NCBI RefSeq assembly: GCF_013294005.1
Contig: NZ_JABSNK010000007.1
Coordinates: forward strand, 1-64,000
DNA from: Flavobacterium gelidicaeli
GTDB lineage: Bacteria; Bacteroidota; Bacteroidia; Flavobacteriales; Flavobacteriaceae
Direction: 5' to 3'
DNA length: 64,000 nucleotides
The position numbers were made by a program, and so were the translations under genes. Below are positions 35,161 through 44,452 of the stretch, one piece after another. Positions within the stretch are counted from its first letter, which is position 1. Each line of letters begins with the position of its first letter. Under the pieces are notes generated by a model. It was not told the origin of the DNA, did not search any database, and worked only from the letters and a program-made list of their open reading frames with translations.

Positions 35161-36624
35161 TTATTGTGCTGTTGCTATAGTAATGGGTAAACTGTACATT
35201 GTTTTAACAGCAACATCATTCAACTTACCAGGATTCCATTTTGGAGAAAGTTTCAAAACACGAATCGCTTCTTCTCCTGTACCGTGTCCTATTTCTCTTA
35301 AAATTTTGTAATCAGTCAAAGATCCGTCTTTCTCAATCATAAAAGTAATGTAGACTTTTCCTTTTACTTTCTCTTTAGACATTTCTGGAGACATGGTGTA
35401 ATTTTTACCAACGAATTTATAAAACTCAACCATACCTCCAGGAAATTCTGGTTTTTCTGATAGCTCAGCGATGTTGTATGTAGAGCCAGCGGCTTTTTCA
35501 GCGCCTATTTTCTTGCTATAAACATCTACCTGATACGTCTCTGGTCCCCCTTTTGTCAGTATTTCGTCCATTTTCTCTTTACTAGGGTTTTTAATATTTC
35601 CCGTAATCAAAGCAGGGACAACGTCTTTTTCTTTATCGGTCAAATCAGCGTATTTTTTAGTAGCGACTACCGTACCGTCTTCACCTAATATTTGGAAATT
35701 AGTATTGATGTAATAATTTTTAAATAAAGTCGAATAGTCTACTGTCGCCATTTTTTGTGTGCTTTCTTGTGCTACAGTTTTTATGCACAATGAAAATAGT
35801 AAGGCTGTCAATACGGGAATTACAATCCCTTTCTTTAAAATAGCTCTGGTAGCTGTGGTTTTTTGTGTCATCATAATAAGTCTTTTTTTAGTTACTGCAT
35901 AGTTTAAATTACTGGCCAAGTAATAAGTTGGGTTCGCGTTAGCTACAGAGAGTAGTAAATTCTGGTAAAACGGAACATTGTTATAGGTTTTCACAACCTG
36001 CTCATCTGCTAGGAATTCATGATTGAGCTGGATTGCTTTTTTGTACAATAGGAATAATGGGTTGAACCAAAAAAACACGCGAATTATTTCGATTACTAAA
36101 ATATCAATAGTGTGTTTTTGAGTGACATGAATGAGTTCGTGTGCATACAGTTCGGCTTCAATTTTTCTCGAATGATACGCATCTTTATTGATGAATATAT
36201 AGTTTAAAAAAGTATGTGGCAATATCTCCTCATCTAGTAAAACCAACACCGCATTTTTATATTCCACCGTGGGATTGTTTCTTTTTTTGTGAAGCAGTTT
36301 AGCCACATTACTAGCAAAACGAAAAGCAAGAGCAGTAGTAAGCAGTCCGTAGCTGATCCATAAGGCAAGCAGCCAGTAATTGGTCTCGTCTTCTATAACC
36401 ACCATTGTCGCTTCAGAAGCAAATACCAACGGTTTTTTGATTGCCGCACTGCTGACTTCTTGCGCTATTTCGAAAGTAATAAACGGAACAGCAAACGAAA
36501 ACGCCAAACAAAACAACAGATAAAAGCGATTAAATCTGTGTATTTTTTCTTTCTCTAAAACAAGATGGTACACCGCTAAAAGTACGGCTAACGAAAGGGT
36601 CGATTTAATTAAAAAGGCTATCAT
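35161..36624 (-). CDS. BlaR1-like M56 metallopeptidase with TonB-type C-terminus
   Basis: This 487-residue membrane protein has an N-terminal M56 peptidase (zinc site HELIH at 162-166, downstream E203 in NHEFLADE) set among four helices. A linking helix at about 265-283 leads to a periplasmic C-terminal domain (about 390-487, PEFPGGMVEFYKFVGKN and the GKVYITFMIEKDGSLTD motif) of the TonB energy-transducer type. M56 peptidases pair with BlaI repressors, sensing an envelope signal and triggering repressor cleavage. Its start overlaps the BlaI-like gene by 4 bases. The signal here is unknown; a beta-lactam is possible but no beta-lactamase is nearby. Confidence 0.9.
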   Translation of the reverse strand: MIAFLIKSTLSLAVLLAVYHLVLEKEKIHRFNRFYLLFCLAFSFAVPFITFEIAQEVSSAAIKKPLVFASEATMVVIEDETNYWLLALWISYGLLTTALAFRFASNVAKLLHKKRNNPTVEYKNAVLVLLDEEILPHTFLNYIFINKDAYHSRKIEAELYAHELIHVTQKHTIDILVIEIIRVFFWFNPLFLLYKKAIQLNHEFLADEQVVKTYNNVPFYQNLLLSVANANPTYYLASNLNYAVTKKRLIMMTQKTTATRAILKKGIVIPVLTALLFSLCIKTVAQESTQKMATVDYSTLFKNYYINTNFQILGEDGTVVATKKYADLTDKEKDVVPALITGNIKNPSKEKMDEILTKGGPETYQVDVYSKKIGAEKAAGSTYNIAELSEKPEFPGGMVEFYKFVGKNYTMSPEMSKEKVKGKVYITFMIEKDGSLTDYKILREIGHGTGEEAIRVLKLSPKWNPGKLNDVAVKTMYSLPITIATAQ

Positions 36625-36995
36625 TTTTTCTTTTTTAAGATTTCACCATCAATGATCTGTCTCAATTCTTCTAGCTCCTTTGTAGAGAGATTGGTTGCTT
36701 TTGTAAAGAACGACGCAAACTGCGAAGCCGAATTATTAAAAAAACTACTAATCAATCCATTGACGTGCTTAGAGAAATAGTCGGTTTTTTTAACCAGCGG
36801 ATAGTATTCACGTGAGTTGCCAAATTCATTGTAAGCCACAAAATCTTTATCGATCATGCGTTTTAGTAAAGTTGCTACAGTAGTTGTTTTTGGTTTAGGC
36901 TCCGGGAACGCTTCTAGTAAATCTTTCATAAAAGCTTTCTCGAGCTTCCATAAATGTTCCATGAGTTGTTCTTCGGAGTTTGTAAGTTGTTGCAT
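36621..36995 (-). CDS. BlaI/MecI/CopY family transcriptional repressor
   Basis: This 124-residue winged-helix repressor has the family start LTNSEEQLMEHLWKLEKAF, a recognition region KTTTVATLLKRM at about 37-48 and a C-terminal dimerisation helix set ending in a lysine tail. It is first in a two-gene operon with the M56 peptidase, the usual sensor-repressor pair. BlaI operators contain TACA/TGTA half-sites; such a site occurs at 38029-38044, in front of the lipoprotein gene. Confidence 0.93.
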   Translation of the reverse strand: MQQLTNSEEQLMEHLWKLEKAFMKDLLEAFPEPKPKTTTVATLLKRMIDKDFVAYNEFGNSREYYPLVKKTDYFSKHVNGLISSFFNNSASQFASFFTKATNLSTKELEELRQIIDGEILKKKK

Positions 36996-37052
36996 GGTAC
37001 TTTTTTATTTTGTTGACTTATGTTGTGTTAGTTTGTTTGTGTTACTTGTGTT

Positions 37053-37557
37053 GCGAATTGGCACACGGATCATCACGGATTTTTAAATTATTCTTGTTGT
37101 GTTTGTATATAGTCCGCGGATTGCCACGGATTTTTTTACTTTGTAACTTTGAAGCTTAGAAACTTTGAGAATTGGAACACGGATGACACGGATTAAGCGG
37201 ATCATCGCGGATTTTTTTACTTTTTAACTTTGAAGCTTAGTAACTCAGCAACCCAGAAACTCAGAAACTTTGCAGCTTAGTAACTCTTCTCAGCCAATTG
37301 GAACACGGATGACACGGATCAAGCGGATCATCACGGATTTTTTTTCTTTTTAAACTTTGAAACTCTGCCACTTTGCAGCTTAGCAACTCTGCAGCTCTGA
37401 ATCTTTGCAACTCTGCAACTCTTCTCTGCCAATTGGAACACGGATGACGCGGATTAAGCGGATCATAACGGATTTTTTTTTCTTTTTAAACTTTGAAGCT
37501 CTGCCGCTTAGCAACTCTGCAACTCTGAATCTTTGCAGCTTAAAAAAACTTTGAAGC
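37053..37557. repeat. Intergenic minisatellite-like repeats
   Basis: This stretch is built from variants of two modules. One contains ATTGGAACACGGATGACAC followed by an AAGCGGATCATC-type half, with copies starting near 37171, 37297 and 37432 (spacing about 126-135). The other is a short A/T-C module of the type AACTCTGCAACTCTG and GAAGCTTAG repeated many times. A longer first unit (37053-37150) recurs on the far side of the lipoprotein gene (38122-38230). Open frames here only reflect the repeat and are not genes. Confidence 0.85.
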
Positions 37558-38004
37558 TTAGTTACTTTGAAGCTTAGCATCTTTGCAGCTAAGAATCTCC
37601 GAAACCAACTCTCCTTTATTGTAAATTCTAACTGTTGTTAGTGTTCCATTGTTATCGTAAAACTTCCATTTTCCAGAATAGTACCAATGTAGTTCCTTTG
37701 TACCTTGATCGAGATGTGTTTTTCCGCTGGCTTGTTTTTTTCTGTTTTCATAAAAGAGCTTGGTTTTACAATATTTTTTATGATAGCGTTCTTTTTTTAT
37801 TAGCTTACCGTTTAAAAAGTAGCACCACTTTTTTACGAGATCATCATTTTTATATGTTCCAATTGATTTATAATGCGCGCTATCTATTGTGTATTGTTCT
37901 ACCCAGCGCCCTTCTCGTTTATTATTTATGGTTTGATTGCTAGTTCTTACTTTGCATGAATTCAAACTTATAATGATGATAAAAAGAAAAGAGAATTGTT
38001 TCAT
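37558..38004 (-). CDS. Small lipoprotein with MORN-like motifs
   Basis: From the ATG at 38004 this is 148 residues: a lipoprotein signal (hydrophobic stretch then LNSC, cysteine near residue 17) and a body of short WYYSGKWKFYDNNG / GRWVEQY type motifs. These resemble toxin-antitoxin 'YwqK' or MORN-repeat envelope proteins. The last about 14 residues (SEILSCKDAKLQSN) are encoded by the neighbouring minisatellite, so the natural C-terminus has probably been replaced or extended by repeat invasion. The ATG at 38025 is an alternative start, but the -7 box at 38033-38040 leaves little room for it. Confidence 0.65.
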   Translation of the reverse strand: MKQFSFLFIIIISLNSCKVRTSNQTINNKREGRWVEQYTIDSAHYKSIGTYKNDDLVKKWCYFLNGKLIKKERYHKKYCKTKLFYENRKKQASGKTHLDQGTKELHWYYSGKWKFYDNNGTLTTVRIYNKGELVSEILSCKDAKLQSN

Positions 38005-38028
38005 TTGTTCTACATAATTAAACACTAC

Positions 38029-38044
38029 TCTACAAATGTAGAGT
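38029..38044 (-). promoter_or_regulatory. Palindromic BlaI-like operator over the -7 box of the lipoprotein gene
   Basis: CTCTAC/GTAGAG arms enclose AAAT, giving TACA and TGTA half-sites like those bound by BlaI/MecI repressors. The exact -7 box TACATTTG (38033-38040, minus strand) lies inside the palindrome. A bound repressor would block this promoter. The BlaI-like gene 1 kb away is a natural candidate. Confidence 0.5.
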
Positions 38045-38121
38045 TATATTTCAATAAAACAAATTATTTTGTAATTATTTGTTGGGTAGTGGTTTGTGAA
38101 TTGCATCGTGTGAACCGCTTT

Positions 38122-38350
38122 GCGAATTGGAACACAGATGAAACAGATTTTTAAATTACTTTTTTGTGTTTGGTTTGAGTATAGTCCGCGGATTGTTACG
38201 GATTTTTTACTTTAAAGCTGTGTAACTTTGCCGCTCTGAAACTTTACTAATTGGCACACGGATAACACGGATAACACGGATCAAGCGGATCATCACGGAT
38301 TTCATACTTAGAAACTCAGAAACCTTTCCAACTCTGGAGCTTAGAAACTC
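38122..38350. repeat. Second block of the minisatellite-like repeats
   Basis: The part 38122-38230 is a diverged copy of 37053-37150 (GCGAATTGG start, AGTCCGCGGATTG core). It is followed by another GGCACACGGATAACACGG unit and AACTC-type repeats. The lipoprotein gene is therefore bracketed by direct repeats. Nothing else is recognised between 38045 and 38375. Confidence 0.75.
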
Positions 38351-38375
38351 AGCAACTTAAAAAAATACTCAAAAA

Positions 38376-38403
38376 AAAATCCGCTCATTGCTGAACGGAT
38401 TTT
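38376..38403 (-). terminator. Intrinsic terminator of the dipeptidase gene
   Basis: AAAATCCG pairs with CGGATTTT (38376-38383 with 38396-38403), with an inner TCA/TGA extension. It is followed by a T-tract on the minus strand. Confidence 0.8.
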
Positions 38404-38440
38404 GATTTTGATAAAAAATTACCTTTTGATTAGAAAGGAA

Positions 38441-39832
38441 TTACTTTTTACTTAACTCAACGAAGTATTTGTAGAACAACGGGATTGTTTCGATTCCTTT
38501 AAGGTAATTGAAGATTCCGAAGTGCTCGTTTGGTGAGTGGATGGCGTCACTGTCTAAGCCGAATCCCATTAATATGGTTTTGCTTTTTAATTCTTTTTCG
38601 AATAAAGCAACGATTGGAATACTTCCTCCAGAACGAACCGGAATAGCAGGCGTTCCAAAAGTTTCTGTGTAGGCCATATTTGCTGCTTGGTATCCTATGC
38701 TGTCGATAGGCGTCACATACCCTTGACCACCGTGATGTGGTTTTACTTTTACAGTAACACCAGCAGGAGCAATGCTCATAAAATGTTTAGTGAACAGTTC
38801 AGTGATTTCTTCCCAGTCTTGGTTGGGAACTAAACGCATTGATATTTTGGCGAAAGCCTGACTAGCAATTACCGTTTTAGCACCTTCACCTATGTAACCA
38901 CCCCAAATTCCGTTTACGTCTAGCGTAGGTCTAATCGAGTTTCTCTCGTTTGTAGTGTATCCTTTTTCGCCATAAACATCGTTTAGCTTCAAGGCATTTT
39001 TATATTTTTCTAGGCTAAAAGGCGCTTTGGCCATTTCTGCTCTTTCTTCTAGTGATAATTCTTCTACGTTGTCATAGAAACCAGGAATCGTAATATGGTT
39101 GTTTTCGTCGTGAAGCGAAGCAATCATTTTAGATAGAATATTGATTGGGTTAGCCACAGCACCACCATACAATCCAGAGTGTAAATCACGGTTAGGACCA
39201 GTAACTTCTACTTCTACATAACTTAAACCACGTAGACCAGTTGTAATAGACGGCTGCTGGTTAGAGATCATTCCCGTGTCTGAAATCAAGATAACATCAT
39301 TCTTTAACTTCTCGGTGTTTTTCTCTACAAATGTTTTCAGGTTCACACTACCTACTTCTTCTTCCCCTTCAATCATGAACTTTACGTTACACGGCAGGTT
39401 GTTGTTTTTAATCATGTACTCAAACGCTTTCACGTGCATGTACATTTGGCCTTTATCATCACAAGCACCACGGGCAAAAATCGCTCCTTCTGGGTGAATA
39501 TCAGTGGTTTTAATAACCGGTTCAAATGGGGGAGAAGTCCACAGCTCGATTGGATCAGCGGGTTGCACATCATAATGTCCGTAAACAAGGATGGTAGGCA
39601 AGGCGGGATCAATCATTTTCTCTCCATAAACAATAGGGTATCCGTCAGTCTCGCAAATTTCAACAAAATCACATCCTGCTGTTTCAAGGCTCGCTTTCAC
39701 TGCCTCCGAGGTGTCGATTACATCCTGAGAGTAAGCCGTATCTGCACTTACTGATGGGATCTTTAATAATTCGATTAATTCATTGATAAAACGGTCTTTG
39801 TTTTCTTGAACGTATGCCTTTATATTTTCCAT
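38441..39832 (-). CDS. M20 family dipeptidase
   Basis: This 463-residue cytosolic zinc dipeptidase has the M20 catalytic motifs VYGHYDVQP (near residue 83) and ARGACDDKGQMY (near 120), EGEEEVGS with the general-base glutamate (near 155), and the dimerisation/lid domain inserted at about 205-375. Family members hydrolyse dipeptides, including acetylated or beta-alanyl ones. It is a single-gene transcript, divergent from the tRNA-Leu gene. The specific peptide substrate is unknown. Confidence 0.94.
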   Translation of the reverse strand: MENIKAYVQENKDRFINELIELLKIPSVSADTAYSQDVIDTSEAVKASLETAGCDFVEICETDGYPIVYGEKMIDPALPTILVYGHYDVQPADPIELWTSPPFEPVIKTTDIHPEGAIFARGACDDKGQMYMHVKAFEYMIKNNNLPCNVKFMIEGEEEVGSVNLKTFVEKNTEKLKNDVILISDTGMISNQQPSITTGLRGLSYVEVEVTGPNRDLHSGLYGGAVANPINILSKMIASLHDENNHITIPGFYDNVEELSLEERAEMAKAPFSLEKYKNALKLNDVYGEKGYTTNERNSIRPTLDVNGIWGGYIGEGAKTVIASQAFAKISMRLVPNQDWEEITELFTKHFMSIAPAGVTVKVKPHHGGQGYVTPIDSIGYQAANMAYTETFGTPAIPVRSGGSIPIVALFEKELKSKTILMGFGLDSDAIHSPNEHFGIFNYLKGIETIPLFYKYFVELSKK

Positions 39833-39900
39833 TTATTTGTTAATTTTTATAAACCCAAAAGTACAAAAAATAGAATTATTATTTTTTTTAAAAAAAAGCT

Positions 39901-39929
39901 TTGAAAGTTCAAAGTTATGTCTATCTTTG
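39901..39929 (+). promoter_or_regulatory. tRNA-Leu promoter
   Basis: A -33 TTG at 39901-39903, an 18-base spacer and the -7 box TATCTTTG at 39922-39929, with the tRNA beginning 14 bases later. It is one of the cleanest Bacteroidota promoters in the window. Confidence 0.75.
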
Positions 39930-39942
39930 CACCCACAATTAC

Positions 39943-40024
39943 GCGGATATGGTGAAATTGGTAGACATGCCAGACTTAGGATCTGGTGCCGCAAGGCGTG
40001 TAGGTTCGAGTCCTATTATCCGCA
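39943..40024 (+). tRNA. tRNA-Leu (anticodon TAG)
   Basis: An 82-base class II tRNA. The acceptor stem is GCGGATA/TATCCGC with discriminator A at 40024. The anticodon stem CCAGA/TCTGG encloses loop CTTAGGA with anticodon TAG at 39977-39979. It has a long variable arm and the T-arm sequence GGTTCGAGTCC. No CCA is encoded. Its 3' end faces the defence island that starts 240 bases downstream. Confidence 0.97.
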
Positions 40025-40025
40025 C

Positions 40026-40058
40026 AAAACCCTGACTAGTAAATAGTTGGGGTTTTTT
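40026..40058 (+). terminator. Terminator of tRNA-Leu
   Basis: AAAACCC pairs with GGGTTTT (40026-40032 with 40050-40056), with inner ACTA/TAGT pairing and a T-run after it. Beyond it, 40059-40263 holds no intact gene. Confidence 0.8.
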
Positions 40059-40263
40059 ATTTTAAGATTTGCCCGACTATTGCCCGACAATTTAAAAAAC
40101 ACCTAAATTTGAATGGATTTGAAATCTTTCAACAAACCGATCAAATAGGGTTTAAAGAGATCTTGAGATCAATTGAGATTATGTAAAATTTTCTATTTAA
40201 GTGATCATAAATCTATAATAGGATTATTGAAAACTATATATCTTTAAAAGAAAAGCATATTAA

Positions 40264-43200
40264 TCATCTCGCGTACTTCTTAAAATTCTCTGCCTGCTCA
40301 AAAATCTCCTTATAGATTTCATCTCTATCTACGGGAGGATAGCCATTTTCAGCAAGGAGAACTATTAGATCTGCTTTTAATTCCGCTTTGATGTCCTCGC
40401 GTTTGCTCCAATCGGTGTATTTAGTTAAATCATCCACCACATCTTTCACTCTTTGAGCAAGTATAAGTAGTTTGTCTTCGGGATAGACAAAATCGTATTT
40501 TTTAGCCAAAGCTTTCAAAATGTCGTAAAACGCTTTTTCTTCAATGTCGATACCTAAATCTTTGAAAGATTCTTTTTCCTTTTTAAGCGCATAGTACAAG
40601 TCGATAATTTCATCCGTGAATTCTTCTAGCACTTCACTATTCAATACATCGCTTTCTTTACGTTCGTTGTAACGGTCAACTATAGCTTGTAATCTTTTGG
40701 AGAAATCGATTCCTGTGATTTTGTTAATTTTCTTAATGTCATCAATTGCTTTTGCTAATAATTTTTGAAGCAGTTTAATTTTAGTATTTGGCAATTTGAT
40801 TTTGTCAATCTTAGCCATGTAATCATCTGAAAATATATCAACTTCCGTTTGATTGTCTTCTCCAAGTTTGAAAATTTCTTCTACACCATTGCTTTCAATA
40901 GCTTCTTGTAACATTTGACGCACTCGGTTATTCATTTGAGCTGTGTCTGGTGCTTCGCCTTTAGTTAATTTGAACACTATCGAACGAACTGCCAAATAGA
41001 AATGTATCGTATCACGTTCAGTTTCTTTGAAAGCTCCGCTACCACAACAAATATCATAAGCTGACTTTAATCGCTTTACGATATACATGAATCTTTTTTC
41101 TAAGTCTTGTGTTAACTGCACAAACTCAACCGCTTTGTTAAGTGTGTGCAATTGCTCTAGTGGAGAACCACTAAAATAGTTTGTTTTGTCAAACTTATGA
41201 AACAACTTATTCAATAGATCTAACTGATCTTTAGTAACTACAATAGATTCCTCTATGTCTTCAATGTTATCTGTGTCTGCTTTGCTGTACATGGCCAAAG
41301 CTAAATTCAGTTGTTTTTTTATTCCGATATAATCTACTACAAGTCCCTTTTCTTTTCCTTCATATTTTCGGTTTACACGAGAAATCGTTTGAATTAAATT
41401 GTGTCTTTGTATCGGTTTGTCAATGTACATCGTATCTAAAAAAGGAACATCAAAACCTGTTAACCACATATCAACTACAATAGCTATTTTGAAATTTGAT
41501 TTCTCGTTTTTGAATTGGCGATCCATTTCTTTACGGTCGTCTTTTGTTCCTAGTAAATTATACATTTCTTCCTCATCGTCTTTTCCTCTGGTCATGACCA
41601 TTTTGATACGTTGGGAAGGTTTGATTTTTTTCTTTTCTTTTTCTGTTATTTCCACTGTACCATCAGAGATTTTAATTTCTGCCCATTCAGGTCTTAAAGC
41701 GGTAATGTTTTTATAGAGTTCAAATGCAATTGTACGGCTGCTGCAAACAAACATTGCTTTACCTTTTACAGTTGCGCCTTCTGCAATCCTGTTTTCATAG
41801 TGGTTTACAAAATCTTCGGCAACGGTTTTTAAACGAGCAGGATCACCAATGATTGCATTCATTTGCGTCATGGCTTTTTTACTCTCCTCAATTTGGTTTT
41901 CGTTGCTTCCGTCTTCGGCACATTGATTGTAATAATTTTCAATATCCTGAAGTTTATGATTGTTCAGCAATACTTTGGCAGCACGTCCTTCATAAACAAT
42001 TCTCACCGTGATTTCATCGGCTACCGATTCGGTCATGGTGTAAGCATCGACTATTTCACCAAAAACATCAATTGTAGCATCAATCGGTGTTCCTGTAAAA
42101 CCAACATAGGTTGCATTTGGAAGAGAGTCGTGTAAATATTTAGCAAAGCCAAAGGTTTTAGTCACGCCTTTTTCGGTGACTTTTATTTTCTGATCTAGAT
42201 TCGTTTGGCTTCGGTGCGCTTCATCCGAAATACAAATGACATTAGTTCTATCCGTTAGCAGTTTGGTATCTTCTGTAAATTTATGAATGGTAGTCAGAAA
42301 CACACCACCGCTATTTCTGCCTTGTAATAATTCACGTAGATTAGAGCGACTTTCCACACTAACAATCGTATCATCGCCTACAAATCCTTTGGCGTTGGTA
42401 AATTGTCCAGATAATTGATCGTCTAGATCTGTTCTATCTGTTATTAGAATAATGGTAGGACTACCAAAATAAGTGCTTTTCATTAATAAGCGACTTAAAA
42501 ATAACATCGTGTAACTTTTACCACAACCTGTAGTACCAAAATAAGTTCCACCTTTTCCGTCACCTTCTGGACGTTGGTGATTTTTTATATTTTCGAATAA
42601 TTTTGTTGCTGCATAATATTGGGGATAACGACAAACAATTTTTTCATTCTTCTTGGAGCTATCGGGTAGATAAATAAAATTTTGAATAATGTCTCGTAAT
42701 CTAGTACGGTTGAACATTCCTTGGATAAGAGTAAACATGGCATCGATACCATCTACCTCTTTAATCATGCCTTCAATCTTTCGCCACGCATAAAAGAATT
42801 CATAAGGTGCAAAGAACGAACCTGCTTTGGTATTTACTCCATCGCTGATCACGCAAAAAGCATTGTACTTAAACAATTCAGGAATGTCTCTTTTATAGCG
42901 TGTAGTTAATTGTTTATAGGCATCATGAATTGTAGTGTTTTCTTGAATAGCGGTTTTGAATTCGAAAACGACTAATGGCAAACCATTAATGTACAAAATC
43001 AAATCAGGAATTCGCATCTCATAGCCTTTGATCGCTAATTGATTAACAATTTTATAGGTGTTCTTATCTTCCTCAGAATAGTCTATAAGTTGTACATAGA
43101 AATCTTTTTGGCTACGATCTTCTCGTTTCAGTAAAAAACCATCACACACCATTTTCATAATGACTTTGTTGGTTTCGTATAAATCAGAAGAGGGGAGTCG

Positions 43201-43452
43201 CTCTAAATCCCTAACTATGGAATCGATTTCGTTTTCGGTAATCTTTTCGACAGCATAATTAGTTCTTAGGTACGCTTTTAAATCTTCGATAATGAGCACC
43301 TTTTCACTTACTATATGCCCATATACAGTCTCAGGCTCTGACGTTCCTTGATATTCTGTTTGGCGTACTTGCGCACCCACAAGATGAGTCATTTCTTCTT
43401 CTTGTAGTAAACTTATAAACGCTTCCTCTAATTTTGATTCGGTGAATTTCAT
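40264..43452 (-). CDS. hsdR: Type I restriction endonuclease subunit R
   Basis: HsdR is the ATP-dependent translocase and nuclease of type I restriction complexes. The 1062-residue protein has an N-terminal PD-(D/E)xK nuclease (D150, E164-F-K166), helicase motif I GTTGCGKS at 306-313, the DEAH box at 410-413, motif VI region (ISRVNRKYEGK) and a C-terminal helical HsdM-contact domain. All key residues are present, so it should be active. It is the last gene of the minus-strand island, 1 base after the AbiEii-like gene, and is separated from hsdM/hsdS by about 5 kb of cargo. Confidence 0.97.
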   Translation of the reverse strand: MKFTESKLEEAFISLLQEEEMTHLVGAQVRQTEYQGTSEPETVYGHIVSEKVLIIEDLKAYLRTNYAVEKITENEIDSIVRDLERLPSSDLYETNKVIMKMVCDGFLLKREDRSQKDFYVQLIDYSEEDKNTYKIVNQLAIKGYEMRIPDLILYINGLPLVVFEFKTAIQENTTIHDAYKQLTTRYKRDIPELFKYNAFCVISDGVNTKAGSFFAPYEFFYAWRKIEGMIKEVDGIDAMFTLIQGMFNRTRLRDIIQNFIYLPDSSKKNEKIVCRYPQYYAATKLFENIKNHQRPEGDGKGGTYFGTTGCGKSYTMLFLSRLLMKSTYFGSPTIILITDRTDLDDQLSGQFTNAKGFVGDDTIVSVESRSNLRELLQGRNSGGVFLTTIHKFTEDTKLLTDRTNVICISDEAHRSQTNLDQKIKVTEKGVTKTFGFAKYLHDSLPNATYVGFTGTPIDATIDVFGEIVDAYTMTESVADEITVRIVYEGRAAKVLLNNHKLQDIENYYNQCAEDGSNENQIEESKKAMTQMNAIIGDPARLKTVAEDFVNHYENRIAEGATVKGKAMFVCSSRTIAFELYKNITALRPEWAEIKISDGTVEITEKEKKKIKPSQRIKMVMTRGKDDEEEMYNLLGTKDDRKEMDRQFKNEKSNFKIAIVVDMWLTGFDVPFLDTMYIDKPIQRHNLIQTISRVNRKYEGKEKGLVVDYIGIKKQLNLALAMYSKADTDNIEDIEESIVVTKDQLDLLNKLFHKFDKTNYFSGSPLEQLHTLNKAVEFVQLTQDLEKRFMYIVKRLKSAYDICCGSGAFKETERDTIHFYLAVRSIVFKLTKGEAPDTAQMNNRVRQMLQEAIESNGVEEIFKLGEDNQTEVDIFSDDYMAKIDKIKLPNTKIKLLQKLLAKAIDDIKKINKITGIDFSKRLQAIVDRYNERKESDVLNSEVLEEFTDEIIDLYYALKKEKESFKDLGIDIEEKAFYDILKALAKKYDFVYPEDKLLILAQRVKDVVDDLTKYTDWSKREDIKAELKADLIVLLAENGYPPVDRDEIYKEIFEQAENFKKYAR

Positions 43453-43453
43453 G

Positions 43454-44452
43454 TTATTCTTTTTCTTCCTTTTCAGGAATTATAATATTCCACTTTACAC
43501 TTTTTATTCTTTCCCTAATTTTAATAAGCGACACTAAGATCGCTTCGCTGCTTGGTAGTGTTCCGTATACAAGATTAGCAAAATCATTGGTATATGTAGT
43601 TTCTAATTGTTTCCATACTTCTTCGGTCTCACGAAATAGGATAGCTTCTTTAGGGTGATAGGCTAACCATTGATTATTATTTTTAAAACTAGTAACATCA
43701 TCTTGCCCAACAAGTGAAAGCATTTCTTCAAATGCGGGGCTTTCAAAGAATTCTATAATTGCAGGGACTTTTAATAATTGGTGTAAATCATAAGTATGAC
43801 GAATTTTGTTTTGCAAGTCAGTGATTGGATCTTCTCCATAAGAAAACCGAACCAAACTCATGATCTTTTCACAAATAGTCCTATTTACGTGTAGTACTTC
43901 AACCTCAAAAGGAAATAAGTCATATTCTTCTGCAAGTTGTGACTGTCCCATTTTTTCCATCATTGTGAAAATATAAGAGGAGATAGTAGTTTTGTGAAAA
44001 GGTTCATATCTCCCTAGCCATGTAGCTTCGGCTATAATATTTTCTCGAACCTGCCCATATTTTCCAGTAACGGTTTTTGGATAACTATAAGCGATTTTTC
44101 TAAGCATTCCCACTTTATGTGTAATACCTTCTTCATCAATTTCAGTTAATTTTGTTCCAACTAGATTGGTGATACTTTTTAATTTATTCTTGAGTAGATT
44201 TCCACCTTCATCTTCTCGTTTTAAAACTACTAAATCAATATCTTCAGAGAATCGTTCAATTAAACCAAAACATTTTGATAAAGCCGTTCCACCTTTAAAA
44301 ACGGTTTCTGTTCCAATTGTATCATGAAAAATAAGATGAAGTACATACGTAACCCAATAGTCTTTTTCTACATAAATGGGCAATATACCCATCTCTTGCG
44401 CTGTAAAGGCAATGGATTGTCTAAATAGTGTAGCGTTATCGTGTAGTCTCAT
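43454..44452 (-). CDS. AbiEii-type nucleotidyltransferase toxin
   Basis: With the ATG at 44452 the protein is 332 residues. It belongs to the AbiEii/AbiGii (DUF1814) nucleotidyltransferase toxins of type IV toxin-antitoxin systems that cause abortive infection. The polymerase-beta-type signature is visible: GGTALSK at 54-60 and the acidic motif SEDIDL at 69-74. The open frame extends to 44464, but 44452 gives the classic ATGA overlap with the upstream antitoxin-like gene and is preferred. It sits between the antitoxin and hsdR. Members transfer nucleotides to tRNA; that activity is inferred from the family. Confidence 0.9.
   Translation of the reverse strand: MRLHDNATLFRQSIAFTAQEMGILPIYVEKDYWVTYVLHLIFHDTIGTETVFKGGTALSKCFGLIERFSEDIDLVVLKREDEGGNLLKNKLKSITNLVGTKLTEIDEEGITHKVGMLRKIAYSYPKTVTGKYGQVRENIIAEATWLGRYEPFHKTTISSYIFTMMEKMGQSQLAEEYDLFPFEVEVLHVNRTICEKIMSLVRFSYGEDPITDLQNKIRHTYDLHQLLKVPAIIEFFESPAFEEMLSLVGQDDVTSFKNNNQWLAYHPKEAILFRETEEVWKQLETTYTNDFANLVYGTLPSSEAILVSLIKIRERIKSVKWNIIIPEKEEKE

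Noticed and set aside
37380..37580. 66-codon minus-strand frame rich in VIRVIRVP-like strings
   Set aside because: It is simply translated minisatellite sequence.
37053..38350. CRISPR array
   Set aside because: The repeats are long, degenerate and irregularly spaced, with no unique spacers and no cas genes.
39837..40046. 69-codon frame over the tRNA-Leu gene
   Set aside because: It runs through the tRNA; the structured RNA is unambiguous.
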